NCBI GenBank assembly: GCA_038030265.1
Contig: CM075937.1
Coordinates: forward strand, 15,562,001-15,626,000
DNA length: 64,000 nt
Origin: Corythucha ciliata
Taxonomy: Eukaryota; Arthropoda; Insecta; Hemiptera; Tingidae
Direction of reading: 5' to 3'
Positions 44,186-53,904 of this stretch are shown in pieces; positions within the stretch are counted from its first letter, which is position 1; each line of letters opens with the position of its first letter. A program made the translations under genes and the position numbers. The notes beneath the pieces were generated by a model that was not told the DNA's origin, searched no databases, and worked only from the letters and a program-made list of their open reading frames with translations.

Positions 44186-45196
44186 CGAAAACATAGGTGT
44201 ATTATTCAGAATGAATAATAAACCAAAAATAAATAAAATCCAACAACAAGTAATCAAAATCGTTCCAACATAAGACTCCCAAAGATTAACTGTGAGCTTT
44301 ACTGAAGAAGTGCGTATTCATCGGCCTTAACCTTTTTTTACGAACAAAATAGAAATATTAATAGTTTCAATTATTTCTCCCAGTTTAAAAAATGTGTTAA
44401 GTTTATGATTTAGGTCCATTTTCACCAAAAAAATTGACCTCGTTTAAAGTTGATCGTGATTAGTTGCCATTAGCGACCCATATGAATTCTGATATAAGTG
44501 TTTACATTGTAATCGTGATTAGTTGTTGATCATGGTTTAAGAAGTTGGTGAAATCGGGCCTTCGTGTTTCAGTGCCGTCCAACTAAATGCTAATACTAAA
44601 TTTAAGCCAAACCAGCTTATTTCATGTTAATTAACTAAAATTGTTGTCAAGCAACTCCACAAGGGAGCACAAGCATTTTCTAGCTTATTCCTTTGTGGCC
44701 ATGCAACACTTCTGTTTTAAAATTTTCACTTATAATTATTGTATTTGGCAATAAATAAATAAATGAAAATGAAAAAAACGTTTTTCCTCTCAAAGTTCAA
44801 TTATTCTTATGTGGTTAAAGCAAATACTCGGTGAACCAAGTAGACGGTGAACTCAAACATTTTAGGTAAAAATAGAAAAGGGCAGATAAAATACTTAGCT
44901 GCAAAACGGAGATGTTGACAGAACAGATGTTGACACTTCCGCGATTCAACTAACACTCGCTACTTCCATGCCATTCATTTCGTGAAAATGAGCGGTCAAT
45001 TAAATTCAATTAAAAACCGATCTTCTGGCGATTTTTTCGCGTCAATATCGCGATAAAAATAAAAACAAAACAAACAAAAGACTAACTGAAAAGCGAGCAA
45101 AAAAACAAACAAACTCCAAACAACAAATTACTCCCTGATATAAGTTAATAGTGAAGCGGTAATTCCAGAGAAAGACGAGAAAAAAACCGTACTCTT
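44186..45196. other. Stretch with no gene recognised
   Basis: AT-rich. It contains two direct copies of a TCGTGATTAGTTG word (about 44453 and 44514) and a poor-complexity AATAAATAAATGAAAATG segment at 44750. No family recognised. Confidence 0.5.
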
Positions 45197-45229
45197 TTAG
45201 GAGGAATAATGAAACGGTTAGGAACGACA
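45197..45229 (-). repeat. Gypsy element 3: end of LTR
   Basis: Thirty-odd bases starting TTTAGGAGGAATAATGAAAC are identical to the LTR end at 50231-50263. Here they join RT coding directly, so a deletion removed everything between mid-RT and the tip of the 3' LTR. Confidence 0.7.
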
Positions 45230-45660
45230 ATTGACGACAACGCCAAATTGAGACAAACGACGAAAAAGAATGTCGAGGTGCTTGGCGTGTTCTTCCTCGT
45301 TTTTCGAAAACACGAGAACGTCATCTGTATAAACGAAAACAAAATTAAGACCACGAGTTACTTCGTCCATGAACCTTTGGAAGCTCGGGGGTGCGTTTCG
45401 AAGACCGAAAGTCATGAAGGGTAATTCGAAAAGCCCAAATGGAGTGCTTATAACGGGTTTGCACACGTCGTCAGGATGTTCCAGGATTTGCTGGTAGGGT
45501 TTGACGAGATCGATGAGAGTGAAAACGGTAGATCCATGTATGCTGTGAACAAAATCATGAATATGCTTGACTGTATACCTATCCGGGATGGTTCTGGAGT
45601 TGAGGGCGCGATTATCGCCACACGGTCTCCAACCACTTTTTATAATTTGTACCTCCCGTC
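45227..45660 (-). pseudogene. Gypsy element 3: reverse transcriptase core
   Basis: The minus frame reads GWRPCGDNRALN, LIDLVKPYQQI, PFGLFELPFMTFGLRNAP and the catalytic VYTDDVLVFS, in which the usual I of Y-I-D-D is T. The type matches CsRn1-like gypsy elements. Its N-terminal side is replaced by the end of a Penelope-like element and its C-terminal side is deleted. It belongs with the LTR, primer site and gag at 49.96-50.45 kb. Confidence 0.75.
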
Positions 45661-45674
45661 GTAAGCCCTCCCTT

Positions 45675-46418
45675 TCACTTTCCCCCACTGTCACCCCAAC
45701 ATGTGTGTATGTTTACAATGAAAAAGTCCGTTATTTTCTGTCTTTTTTCAGGCTGTCTTAGGATGTTACGTGAGGTGGTTGCGTCGGATGTATTTGTTTT
45801 TTGTTTTTTGGCCTCAGGTGAAATGTTTTGGGTCGCCTTTCTTTTTATTGGATAAACCTCCTGTAGAGAATTAAAGATAGTGTCAGAAGTGGTGTTGAGC
45901 TGTTCGTTGATGATGCTTCCCTCGAACGTTTTTTGTTTGTAAATTTCCATGTTCTCCAGTATGTTTAGTCTTCGTCCTTTCTGTCTTGCGTGTATAAGTT
46001 TCATGGATTGTGTTATGTTTTGTGGTTGGTGTTTATGTGTACGAAGGTGATTAGCAAAGTTTGAGTCGATCTTGTGTTTGTTATATGATGTTATGTGTTC
46101 CCTGTATCGTTGTCTCAACTTCCTTCCGGTTTGCCCAATGTAAACCTCGTCGCATGAACATGTTAACTTATATACCCCATTTTGATCATATATGTCAGTT
46201 TTTTCGGCTTTTGCTCGTGTCGCGTTCCTTATCGTATTGTCAGTCCTCAATGCTACGTTCAAACCTTTCTTGGTAAAAAAGTTGGTAAGCCGGTATGGTT
46301 CCCTTCCGGTGAAGGTAAATGATGTCCATTTCTTCACATCACTACGCTGCGTGAGGATCATGGCGTCACCTTTTATGCTCGCTATGTGGACGATATATTG
46401 TGTATAATGCCAAAACAT
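45675..46418 (-). pseudogene. Penelope-like element, left arm: GIY-YIG endonuclease
   Basis: The minus frame carries YRLTNFFTKKGLNVALRTDN, then the GIY-YIG-type core VYKLTCSCDEVYIGQTGRK with RQRYREH, HLRTHKHQP and a basic tail ending in a PCNA-motif-like KITDFF. Penelope-like elements fuse RT with this endonuclease. At the 5' side the frame passes at VKKWTS into antisense RT sequence instead of sense RT, so this arm is rearranged. Confidence 0.8.
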
Positions 46419-46497
46419 GACGTCAACCGAGTATTGGATTTCTTAAACGGTGTACACAAAAATATTAAGTTTACGGTCGAGGAAGAGGTTGATCAGT
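46362..46497 (+). pseudogene. Penelope-like RT fragment, antisense to its neighbour
   Basis: The plus strand encodes VTFYARYVDDILCIMP and FLNGVHKNIKFTVEEEVDQ, the palm motif C region of a Penelope-type RT. It is the inverted copy of 46917-47055. Confidence 0.8.
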
Positions 46498-46579
46498 ACC
46501 TTCACCGGAAGGGAAACATACCGGCTTACCAACTTTTTTACCAAGAAAGGTTTGAACGTAGCATTGAGGACTGACATTG

Positions 46580-47055
46580 GGCAAACCGGATGATGTCCAT
46601 TTCTTCACATCACTACTGTCAGGTCTTTTTCTCTGTAGTTTCTGTTTCTGTTTGAGTAACTTGTCAATTGTTCTTGTCTCGTATCCGTTATTTACCGCTA
46701 TTTGGTAAATTAGGTTAAGTTCGTTTCTGTAGTTTGTCTCTGACAAAGGGGATACTGTTAAGTCGGTGTATCAAACTTCGGAAGGCCGACAGTTTGTGCT
46801 GGATGGGATGGGAGGAGGAGTTATGGATTACCACATCTGACGCAGTGTTTTTCCGGAAAATGTTAAACGATAAGGTTCCTGAAGGGCTATTTCGGGTTAT
46901 GTTGATATCTAAATAATTAATTGACTGATCAACCTCTTCCTCGACCGTAAACTTAATATTTTTGTGTACACCGTTTAAGAAATCCAATACTCGGTTGACG
47001 TCATGTTTTGGCATTATACACAATATATCGTCCACATAGCGAGCATAAAAGGTGA
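46580..47055 (-). pseudogene. Penelope-like RT, C-terminal half
   Basis: Minus: YVDDILCIMPKHDVNRVLDF, INYLDINITR, HPIQHKLSAFRSLIHRL, then NELNLIYQIAVNNGYE and RKRPDSSDVKKW. This is the longest continuous sense RT of the element and shows the true joint between RT and endonuclease (SSDVKKWTS). There is one frame change near 46735. Confidence 0.75.
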
Positions 47056-47277
47056 CGCCATGATCCTCACGCAGCGTAGTGATGTGAAGAAATGGACATC
47101 ATTTACCTTCACCGGAAGGGAAACATACCGGCTTACCAACTTTTTTACCAAGAAAGGTTTGAACGTAGCATTGAGGACTGACAATACGATAAGGAACGCG
47201 ACACGAGCAAAAGCCGAAAAAACTGACATATATGATCAAAATGGGGTATATAAGTTAACATGTTCATGCAACGAGGT
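47056..47277 (+). pseudogene. Penelope-like element, right arm: endonuclease start
   Basis: Same coding as the left arm in opposite orientation (47003 onward), running to CSCNEV where a poly-T-headed insertion begins. It continues at 48365. Confidence 0.8.
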
Positions 47278-48364
47278 TTTTTTTTTTTTTTTTCTCTCTC
47301 CACTATCCAAGAGCAGGGGCATGGCACACGCCCCAGGTACGGAATCCTAAGTGGATTATTGTGCCGCTCTTGGATCGGTTGGTCTAGTCTAGAGTCCCTC
47401 TCACCGTATGCTGTTGAGGAGGTCCTCAGCTAGAGTCTCGCTGGGCGGAACATATAAGGCGTGTGAAGCCCGAAAATGCTGATCCTGCGAAGATAGCTCT
47501 CTCCTCTTAATAAGGTTAGAGGTCGTCGCTTCTTAGAAGCGATAAGAGATAATCGCTAACTGGACCCTTGAGCACAAGAGTGACAAGGATGACGAGCTAG
47601 CGCGCGCCGAGTGCGTTGCACTCGAAGAGATAAGCCCCTGCACCGGGGTGTGTTCTTTAGAACGGCCCGCCGAGGGTATGTTTTTTAAAAACTCCCCTCG
47701 GCGGGTATGCTCCTTAGAACTGCCCTCCACAGGTACGTCCCTGGTCCCATCAATGTCGTGTTTGACCTCGGTGGTATCCATCGACGGAGCAGCCGGTGAC
47801 TGCGGCGTTCACGGAAGGTTCTCTGAGCCCCTTCCGAGTTCTTCATATAAACTTCTGGGTGAGCCCTTCAAGGTCCTGCCAGAAGCCAGGGTAATATAAG
47901 TCCACCGCCGGCAGAGCCCTGCATGCCGTAAGCGCCGAGGCCTGCGGTAAGCCTATTACACCAGGGGATCGGCCGGTGCCCTGGGGGTCCGTTCAAAGCA
48001 CACTTTGCCCCCTGTGCCATGCAGACCTTAGGTACGGACCAAACACCTTGTCTTGAGGGGGGGGGGAGGAATAGCTAGAGGAGGTAGGAGACGCCACCCC
48101 CTTCTGTCCCGGACTCAGGACAGCCCCTAACCCGTTGTTTGTCCACGGGGTCGTATTCGGCCCCCATGTCCAATGGGTGTGTCCGACAACGGACTCCCCA
48201 CAGCACACGGTGCGCCTTATTCCGACCCAACCCACCATCGCACCGTATCACGGGTCGGCCCAATGGTGGGGCCCCCCATCCGCAACCCGGGGAACGCGCC
48301 CGATAGGGGAAACGAACCCCGTGAAAGGTTTGTAGCCATTCACACGGATCAAGTCCGTCACGGG
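47277..48364 (-). mobile_element. 1.09-kb insertion with poly-T head, likely LINE-type or SINE-like
   Basis: Starts with a run of about 21 T (a poly-A tail if the element is on minus) and lies between two copies of ACGAGGTTT-like sequence (47272 and 48367), a target duplication of 6-9 bp. The inside is GC-rich with CTTAGAA-type short repeats at 47650-47730 and no convincing coding frame. It splits the GIY-YIG domain of the Penelope-like copy. Confidence 0.65.
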
Positions 48365-48841
48365 CGACGAGGTTTACATTGGGCAAACCGGAAGGAAGTT
48401 GAGACAACGATACAGGGAACACATAACATCATATAACAAACACAAGATCGACTCAAACTTTGCTAATCACCTTCGTACACATAAACACCAACCACAAAAC
48501 ATAACACAATCCATGAAACTTATACACGCAAGACAGAAAGGACGAAGACTAAACATACTGGAGAACATGGAAATTTACAAACAAAAAACGTTCGAGGGAA
48601 GTATCATCAACGAACAGCTCAACACCACTTCTGACACTATCTTTAATCCTCTACAGGAGGTTTATCCAATAAAAAGAAAGGCGACCCAAAACATTTCACC
48701 TGAGGCCAAAAAACAAAAAACAAATACATCCAACGCAACCACCTCACGTAACATCCTAAGACAGCCTGAAAAAAGACAGAAAATAACGGACTTTTTCATT
48801 GTAAACATACACACCAGGGGTGACAGTGGGGGAAAGTGAAA
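48365..48841 (+). pseudogene. Penelope-like element, right arm: endonuclease remainder
   Basis: Continues the interrupted domain with EVYIGQTGRKLRQRYREH and the basic tail to the stop at about 48839. Apart from the insertion this arm differs from the left arm at only a few positions. Confidence 0.8.
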
Positions 48842-48858
48842 GGGAGGGCTTACGACGG

Positions 48859-48904
48859 GAGGTATAAATACAAGGGGGTGACACCAGTACCACACAGTTT
48901 CAGT
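48859..48904 (+). promoter_or_regulatory. TATA box and possible start site of a Penelope-like pLTR
   Basis: GGTATAAATACAAGG at 48861 is followed about 30-40 bases later by ACACAGTTTCAGT, a good arthropod initiator context. It lies just after the element's stop codon, where a tandem or circularly permuted copy would start. Confidence 0.5.
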
Positions 48905-48908
48905 TAGA

Positions 48909-48957
48909 CTTACAGACGCTGAAGATGGCGAGCAGCCGAAACCTGTTCGTTTCTAAC
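48909..48957 (+). ncRNA. Putative minimal type I hammerhead ribozyme
   Basis: The conserved boxes CTGAAGA (48919-48925) and GAAA (48938-48941) flank a stem II of GGC/GCC with loop GAGCA. Stem I pairs ACAGACG with CGTTTCT for five pairs, then AA/TT pairs after one mismatch. The cleavage triplet would be GTT at 48945-48947, with stem III reduced to two base pairs. Minimal-stem-III hammerheads are known from the pLTRs of Penelope-like elements, which fits the location. Confidence 0.5.
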
Positions 48958-49171
48958 GCACCTCAACGAGGGAAGACAGACAACGTAGGCTCCTACGGCT
49001 ACAGTTTCTTGCATGCGTTACCTACTAACCCTCGTAGTCTAAGCGATCATACCAACAATATTAATGAGTAAAAATGTCACTCGCGAGGCGATCGCTTACT
49101 GCCTTGACGCTTATTTGATCGACGTTCGACGTTTGACATGTGATGTTGAGCCCGGTTTTTCCATCGAGTAA

Positions 49172-49958
49172 AGGCCCAATTACACCAACCGAGTAGCTCG
49201 GCCGAGTACTGGGCGAGTAGGTGATGAAGTAGGAATGAGACAGTTTTGTTATGCGTTGTCATGGCACCGCAAAGCAGGAAAATTAAACGGGAAAAAATGT
49301 TTGAACTCAATACCACGAAAATATTAACTTTTGTGCCTTTTGAAAAAATTGCTTCCCCTCTTTTTGCGTATAATTTTTAATTTAATTTAATTTCGCGTTC
49401 AAGTGGTCAACAGCCGTGTTTTTATTTTGGTCCTTTTTCTTTATTATTGTTATATAGTTCATTTTTTGTTAAATATTACATATTTTGTGAATTTCTTATA
49501 CCTAATTCTTTACTCGCTGCTGAAGTTCTCGAGGGGGAGAAGGGAGCGTTCTGGCCGATGATCCGAAGTTGTTGAAACCGGTCTGCTTATATTCGCGGAG
49601 AGACAAATTCTTTTGGTTGCTTGGTTCTTTGGTTTGCTCTTGGTTGGTATAGTCAAGAATAGGGCACCAGAATTGATAAAAATGTGGCGATAAGAAAAAT
49701 GCGTGAATGAGAGACGAACTCTCTCAACATTCCGTGAGCTCGGTTGATCACATTCGCATATTTGGAAATGGGAAAGGGTGGATGGAAGAGTGTTGGGGGG
49801 TCCATACTCGGCCGAATAAATAGAACATGGTTCTATTTCCTGACTCGGTCAAAATCACTCGCTCCTCGCTGGGCCGAGTACTGTCTGAAGTGAGTACACG
49901 GGGCTTTATTCGGCCGAATGCCGTCTCGGCCGAGCACTCGGTACGTGTAATTGGGCCT
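49172..49958. mobile_element. Harbinger-type MITE inside gypsy element 3
   Basis: Inverted ends AGGCCCAATTACAC with inner AACCGAGTAGCTCGGCCGAG on the left and the CTCGGTACGTGTAATTGGGCCT partner at the right. A fragment of the same family lies at 24913-25065. The flanks read GTAA on the left and ATCT on the right, so the duplication is not clean. Inside are AT-rich sequence and a short frame from 49261 (MAPQSRKIKREK) that I do not recognise. Confidence 0.7.
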
Positions 49959-49959
49959 A

Positions 49960-50230
49960 TCTTCAGCTTCAGCTCAGGTCTCCAGCTGCGAGACGACAGT
50001 GCGTTTGGTCGGCTGTGATGCCGGCTAGAGTGAAGTGATATTCAGCCTGGGTGAACCATAACGCGTGCTTGTCCGCTCAAAACGGTGGAAGCTTGGCCGA
50101 AACTCTGCGAACTGCTTCTGGTAGACCAGGTGCTGGAGCTGGAGCAAAGGCTTCATTTGGGGCGGCTTGCATTTTGACCAGTCGAGCGGTTGCCGGTTAA
50201 CAAAAAAAATTGTTTGAATCGGGGTCACCA
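49960..50230 (-). pseudogene. Gypsy element 3: gag N-terminus
   Basis: Minus: FRPSFHRF or, in the neighbouring frame, LPPF followed by ADKHALWFTQAEYHFTLAG and T-x-x-Q-T-H. This is the typical gag start of CsRn1-like gypsy elements. The two frames overlap at about 50090, indicating a shift. The 3' side is cut by the MITE at 49958. Confidence 0.7.
50216..50230 (-). promoter_or_regulatory. Primer binding site, tRNA-Trp type
   Basis: Minus strand TGGTGACCCCGATTC directly follows the LTR. The TGGTGACCCCGA core is the site of CsRn1-group elements thought to be primed by tRNA-Trp (family knowledge). Confidence 0.65.
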
Positions 50231-50446
50231 ATTTAGGAGGAATAATGAAACGGTTAGGAACGACAGTAAAACAAAACAGGATTTATTGAACGAAATAAAA
50301 ACGGAAAATGTAAACGCGAGTAACGGGTGGAAAAACAGGGAAACTCTCTTGTCGAAGTTTTTTGGCCGAAGTGGTTTTTTTAATTCACCATCTGTTTTCT
50401 GGTGGTGGCTTGGAAAATGTGGCAATGACGCCACACTCTGACCACA
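50231..50446 (-). repeat. Gypsy element 3: 5' LTR
   Basis: From TGTGGTCAGAGTGTGGCGTC on minus (50446) to the primer site. Its last 33 bases match 45197-45229. The outer edge is chosen at TG and is approximate. Confidence 0.55.
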
Positions 50447-50449
50447 TTT

Positions 50450-51512
50450 TCCGCTTCAAAGATTCGAGTCAACTGACCGGCTTTGCGTCTTTTAAAACTA
50501 AAGATGGAAAAGTATGAAATTATTTAATTTTCAAATTACAAACCTATCTAAAGACAGTTCAAATCGGTTGGTACATGTATTTCGTGAATCATCAGTCTTG
50601 AATAGAAAAATCTAAGCCTCATCTTTAGCTATGGCAATGAATTTAAGTAATGACAAAAACAAGAAAATTGTTGAGTGCTGAACTCGCTCGCTGGTCACCT
50701 AAAACTCTGCAAAAATAAAGATTTCGTGAGCACAAACAACAGTCTAAAATAATCACTAAGCCTGAAATCACTGCTCACCAATAAATCACCGCAAAGCTCT
50801 CGAAGGATTACAAGATGTCTTCTCTCACAAAGAACACAATCACATGGGTGTGAAGGGTGAACTGACAACACTCGTACTGGTCGAAGGTCCGAGCTTCCTT
50901 CGTACTCGACAGTACGCGCACGTCCTTCCCTGTAAGGGAGGTAAAAAATACTCACTTTGACAGTGAAAAACTAAATGAAAGTTAAAATACTATTCTTGAA
51001 AGGTAAAAACACCTATTTCTAATCATTTAATAGGTTTTGAATAAGTTCTCGTTACCGATTAATTGTATCACTAACAGTTATTTTCACTCTTCTTATTGGT
51101 GACGCACACCAATTTTTCTGTATTCGACACCTTTCTACATTCTATTATTTTTTTTCAGTGCTCTTGTTTTCTAGGAGTTTCTTGCAAATACTCGTTATGT
51201 GACCGTCATTAACGTCAAGTATGTGCTCGAAAAATCTCCAGATTTCTATAAGGGCAAAACAAATTTAATAATTTCATTGCTATCAGTTAATTGTTATGGC
51301 TACAGGGTTAGTGGTCCTTCTTTGATTCTTTAAAACACTCTTTGAGGTTTCGATTTGAGAACAGTGGACGTGAGGAGAACTATTCAATTTCTTTACTGAC
51401 AATTTTATTTTTTGTGTCCAGCACTACGGGTCACTCTCTTTTGAAGTGTAAAGATTATTAAAACACAACTAAATTGAAAAACCACAACCTATCTCCCACT
51501 CTACGTTATCTC
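50450..51512. other. Region upstream of the secreted-protein gene
   Basis: AT-rich sequence without recognisable element or coding. A 90-codon minus frame at 50695-50955 has no motif. Confidence 0.5.
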
Positions 51513-51523
51513 TTTTTATAAGG
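51513..51523 (+). promoter_or_regulatory. TATA box of the secreted-protein gene
   Basis: TTTTTATAAGG lies about 40 bases before the start codon, leaving room for a very short leader. It is a plausible core promoter. Confidence 0.5.
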
Positions 51524-51557
51524 TTGAGAATATCTATTGATTATTTTAGTCGCAATA

Positions 51558-52263
51558 ATGACACAGTCTATAGTCTTATATGCTGCTGTGGGTCTTTTGC
51601 TGTGCTCTCAGGTGAGTCTTATCGATATAGCTTCTTTTTTTTGCGGATTGCCTCGCGTTCAATGTACGTTGACATAATATCATTGCGCAGGCTCACGGTA
51701 GTAACCTTCAGGCGGTTCAAAGACAGATCCGCGAGTTGAAGATACGAACTCTGAGCAGTGCCAATATTTTAGCCACTCTTAAACTCGGGTCGGTCGACAC
51801 GTCCACCCTTGAAGAACTGATTGAAGATGCCATAAACACCGTCAACTCTTCGGATATTTCGACCGCTTGTAAGACGACCGCCCTAGCTGAACTGTATGAT
51901 TTGAATGAAACAACGATCGAGGAATGGGCGAATTGTACGACGTCGACGGCCATTGAACAAATGGGACTGGTCGCGTTTGGTACGATGGATTTTGTCGCCG
52001 GTCTCCTGATTATTGCGGACGAGTACATCAATGGATTTTACGCCTGTCTTACATTCAATCCGTTTAAAGCGATCCCTTGTTTTATTACTTACACGTACGA
52101 TGCGTTTGCTAATATTTTCACTGGCATTAATCTTACTAAAACCTTTGTTAGTAACATTCAGACATACGTCAATGCAATTAATGACATAGTAACTGGAGCA
52201 TGTCTGGCTTTACCAACTGACAGCATTCAAACAATTTTGGATGACTCTACTACCTGCGAATAA
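51558..52263 (+). CDS. Small secreted protein, two exons, unknown family
   Basis: Exon 1 (51558-51611) encodes MTQSIVLYAAVGLLLCSQ. A GT-AG intron of 79 bases follows, and exon 2 (51691-52263) starts AHGSNLQ. The phase-0 splice gives 208 residues, with a classical signal peptide cut near AHG. The mature part is mostly helical in look, with six cysteines (CKTT, NCTT, ACLTF, IPCF, GACLAL, TTCE), perhaps three disulphides, and four N-glycosylation sequons (NSS, NET, NCT, NLT). No catalytic motif and no transmembrane helix after the signal are obvious. The frame is intact, the promoter is near and codon use is balanced, so this is probably a real host gene. I do not recognise its family; a salivary, gut or haemolymph role would be guesswork. 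Confidence 0.85.
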
Positions 52264-52781
52264 TCAAAATCGATCAAATTAAATTAGAACATTAGGAAGT
52301 TTTATATTCTGTCAGTTTCCTAATCCTCAGCGATTTTACACTTAACATCGTTTGAAACCAGATTCGGCGGTATACCTGAATATGCCCAATGATTGTCTTA
52401 ATTGGCATGTGAAAGTCGAGGAATACACAAATTTTGCAACGAATTGATAATTACCCACTCCGCAGATTTAAAACGTGACTATGCTTCTTACTGTTTTTCA
52501 CCATTATGCCTTAACTGGAATCCTTTATCGTCTCACCCTGGTGTACAGCTCTCAAGCTGCACAAGGTGTTCACGCACTGGAGAAATCTCGCCAGCCCAAG
52601 AGAGCGTGATTCACAGAAACGAGCTATCCCTCTTGACGCTTACAGGCCGATCGCATTATGATGATCCAAAGTTAACAAGACGGCTGCCATCGCGTCGTGT
52701 CATGACCCTTCCAGGGCTGCGTATGATTAGCGGTGTTTATACATAATACAAGTTTCGTAAGAGAACTTTACCATTCCGACT
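52264..52781. other. 3' flank of the secreted-protein gene
   Basis: No canonical AATAAA close to the stop; AATTAAATTAG at 52280 could serve. A 114-codon frame at 52402-52746 has no recognisable motif and is probably fortuitous. Confidence 0.45.
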
Positions 52782-52870
52782 GTTACCATAGCAACGGTTG
52801 CCATGGTAACAGCTGGTATAGTAACAGTCGCCATAGTGACGGTTACTATAGCAACGGTTGCCATGGTAAC
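52782..52870. repeat. 15-bp minisatellite of RFX X-box-like palindromes
   Basis: Six units start at 52782, 52797, 52812, 52827, 52842 and 52857, exactly 15 bases apart. They read GTTACCATAGCAAC, GTTGCCATGGTAAC, GCTGGTATAGTAAC, GTCGCCATAGTGAC, GTTACTATAGCAAC and GTTGCCATGGTAAC. At least three fit the X-box consensus GTNRCC-AT-RGYAAC bound by RFX factors; the others are one or two bases off. Confidence 0.85.
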
Positions 52871-53904
52871 GGCCATGCCAGAGTGTGACATTTCAAGTGA
52901 CGAAAAAAACAAAAAAACAAACCGGGTCCCCTAAAGACGTTTCACGTCAAAAAGGAATGCACGAATTTGACTCCGGATTTTGGCTCAGCTCTCTCAAAAA
53001 ACCAATGTCCCGGGTATCACTCTTGGTAAAAATCATGCGTTTGGCTCATTCTAAAAAAAGAACAACAAACATTATGAGCGTACTGTACAATCAATACTCG
53101 AATCGAAGGTCGACCTCGTCCTTTTAAAAATAATTTCGTGGAGTTATTTTTCGAACAATCAAATTGCGAAACCACATTTTCACGGAGTCTAGCCTCTAAA
53201 AGACAAATTTCGGCTAATTTAAAAATGGATTTTGGGTGTTTGGTCCATTTGAGAACCAATTTCACGAGGTTATAGCTCCTCAAATACAAGTCAGATGGGC
53301 TTGGCTATTTCAAATATCAATTTCGTGGGTTTTGCTTCCTCGAACTCCCGATTTCGCGGAGTATCTTTCAAAACCAATTTTGTCGACCAATGTCGTGGGA
53401 AAGTTCGTGTCCAGGTGGTCAAAAACAGTCGAATCACAGCAAGAACCCCATCCATTGACTTCTGATCAAAAATTCGTGTTAATTTTCGGGTTCCCTATGA
53501 GGAGAAACCCCAAAATATTGCAAAATGACGAGGGAGTTTTACAGTAACAGCTTAATGGCAGGGCCGGCCAACCTTTTTTGATCATGAGCCATAAACCTGG
53601 TTGTAAAAACTCAAGTGATACTCCCATTCACGATCCCCCCCCCCACCTTGAGCACACCACCTTGATCTTTTAGCAAAAGGCCGTGACGCTCTGAATAAAA
53701 CGCACTACTAGGGGACCAGTTCAATGACGTCAACAACATTATTTAACGACCGTATAATAGTATTTTCCATTTCCACAAAAATGTGCCCAGCTCATTGCAG
53801 TGCCGGCCTTGGATATTTGGCGTCCCCGGGAAAATCTTTCACCAGCCTCAACCCCCCCTCATGAAGTAGAGTGTTCCCCCACGTCATCACTTATTTTCAA
53901 TTTC
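52871..53904. other. Stretch with weak periodicity
   Basis: Between 53130 and 53400 a CCTC...AATTTCGTGGAG-like phrase recurs about every 60-65 bases in degraded form. The rest is unique-looking. No coding frame is supported. Confidence 0.45.

Noticed and set aside
47533..48436. Overlapping frames on both strands in the GC-rich insertion
   Set aside because: No domain pattern, no codon bias and mutual overlap; probably chance frames in GC-rich DNA.
52727..52912. Frame with repeated Val-Thr-Met-Ala on minus
   Set aside because: By-product of the 15-bp X-box minisatellite, which has a multiple-of-three period.
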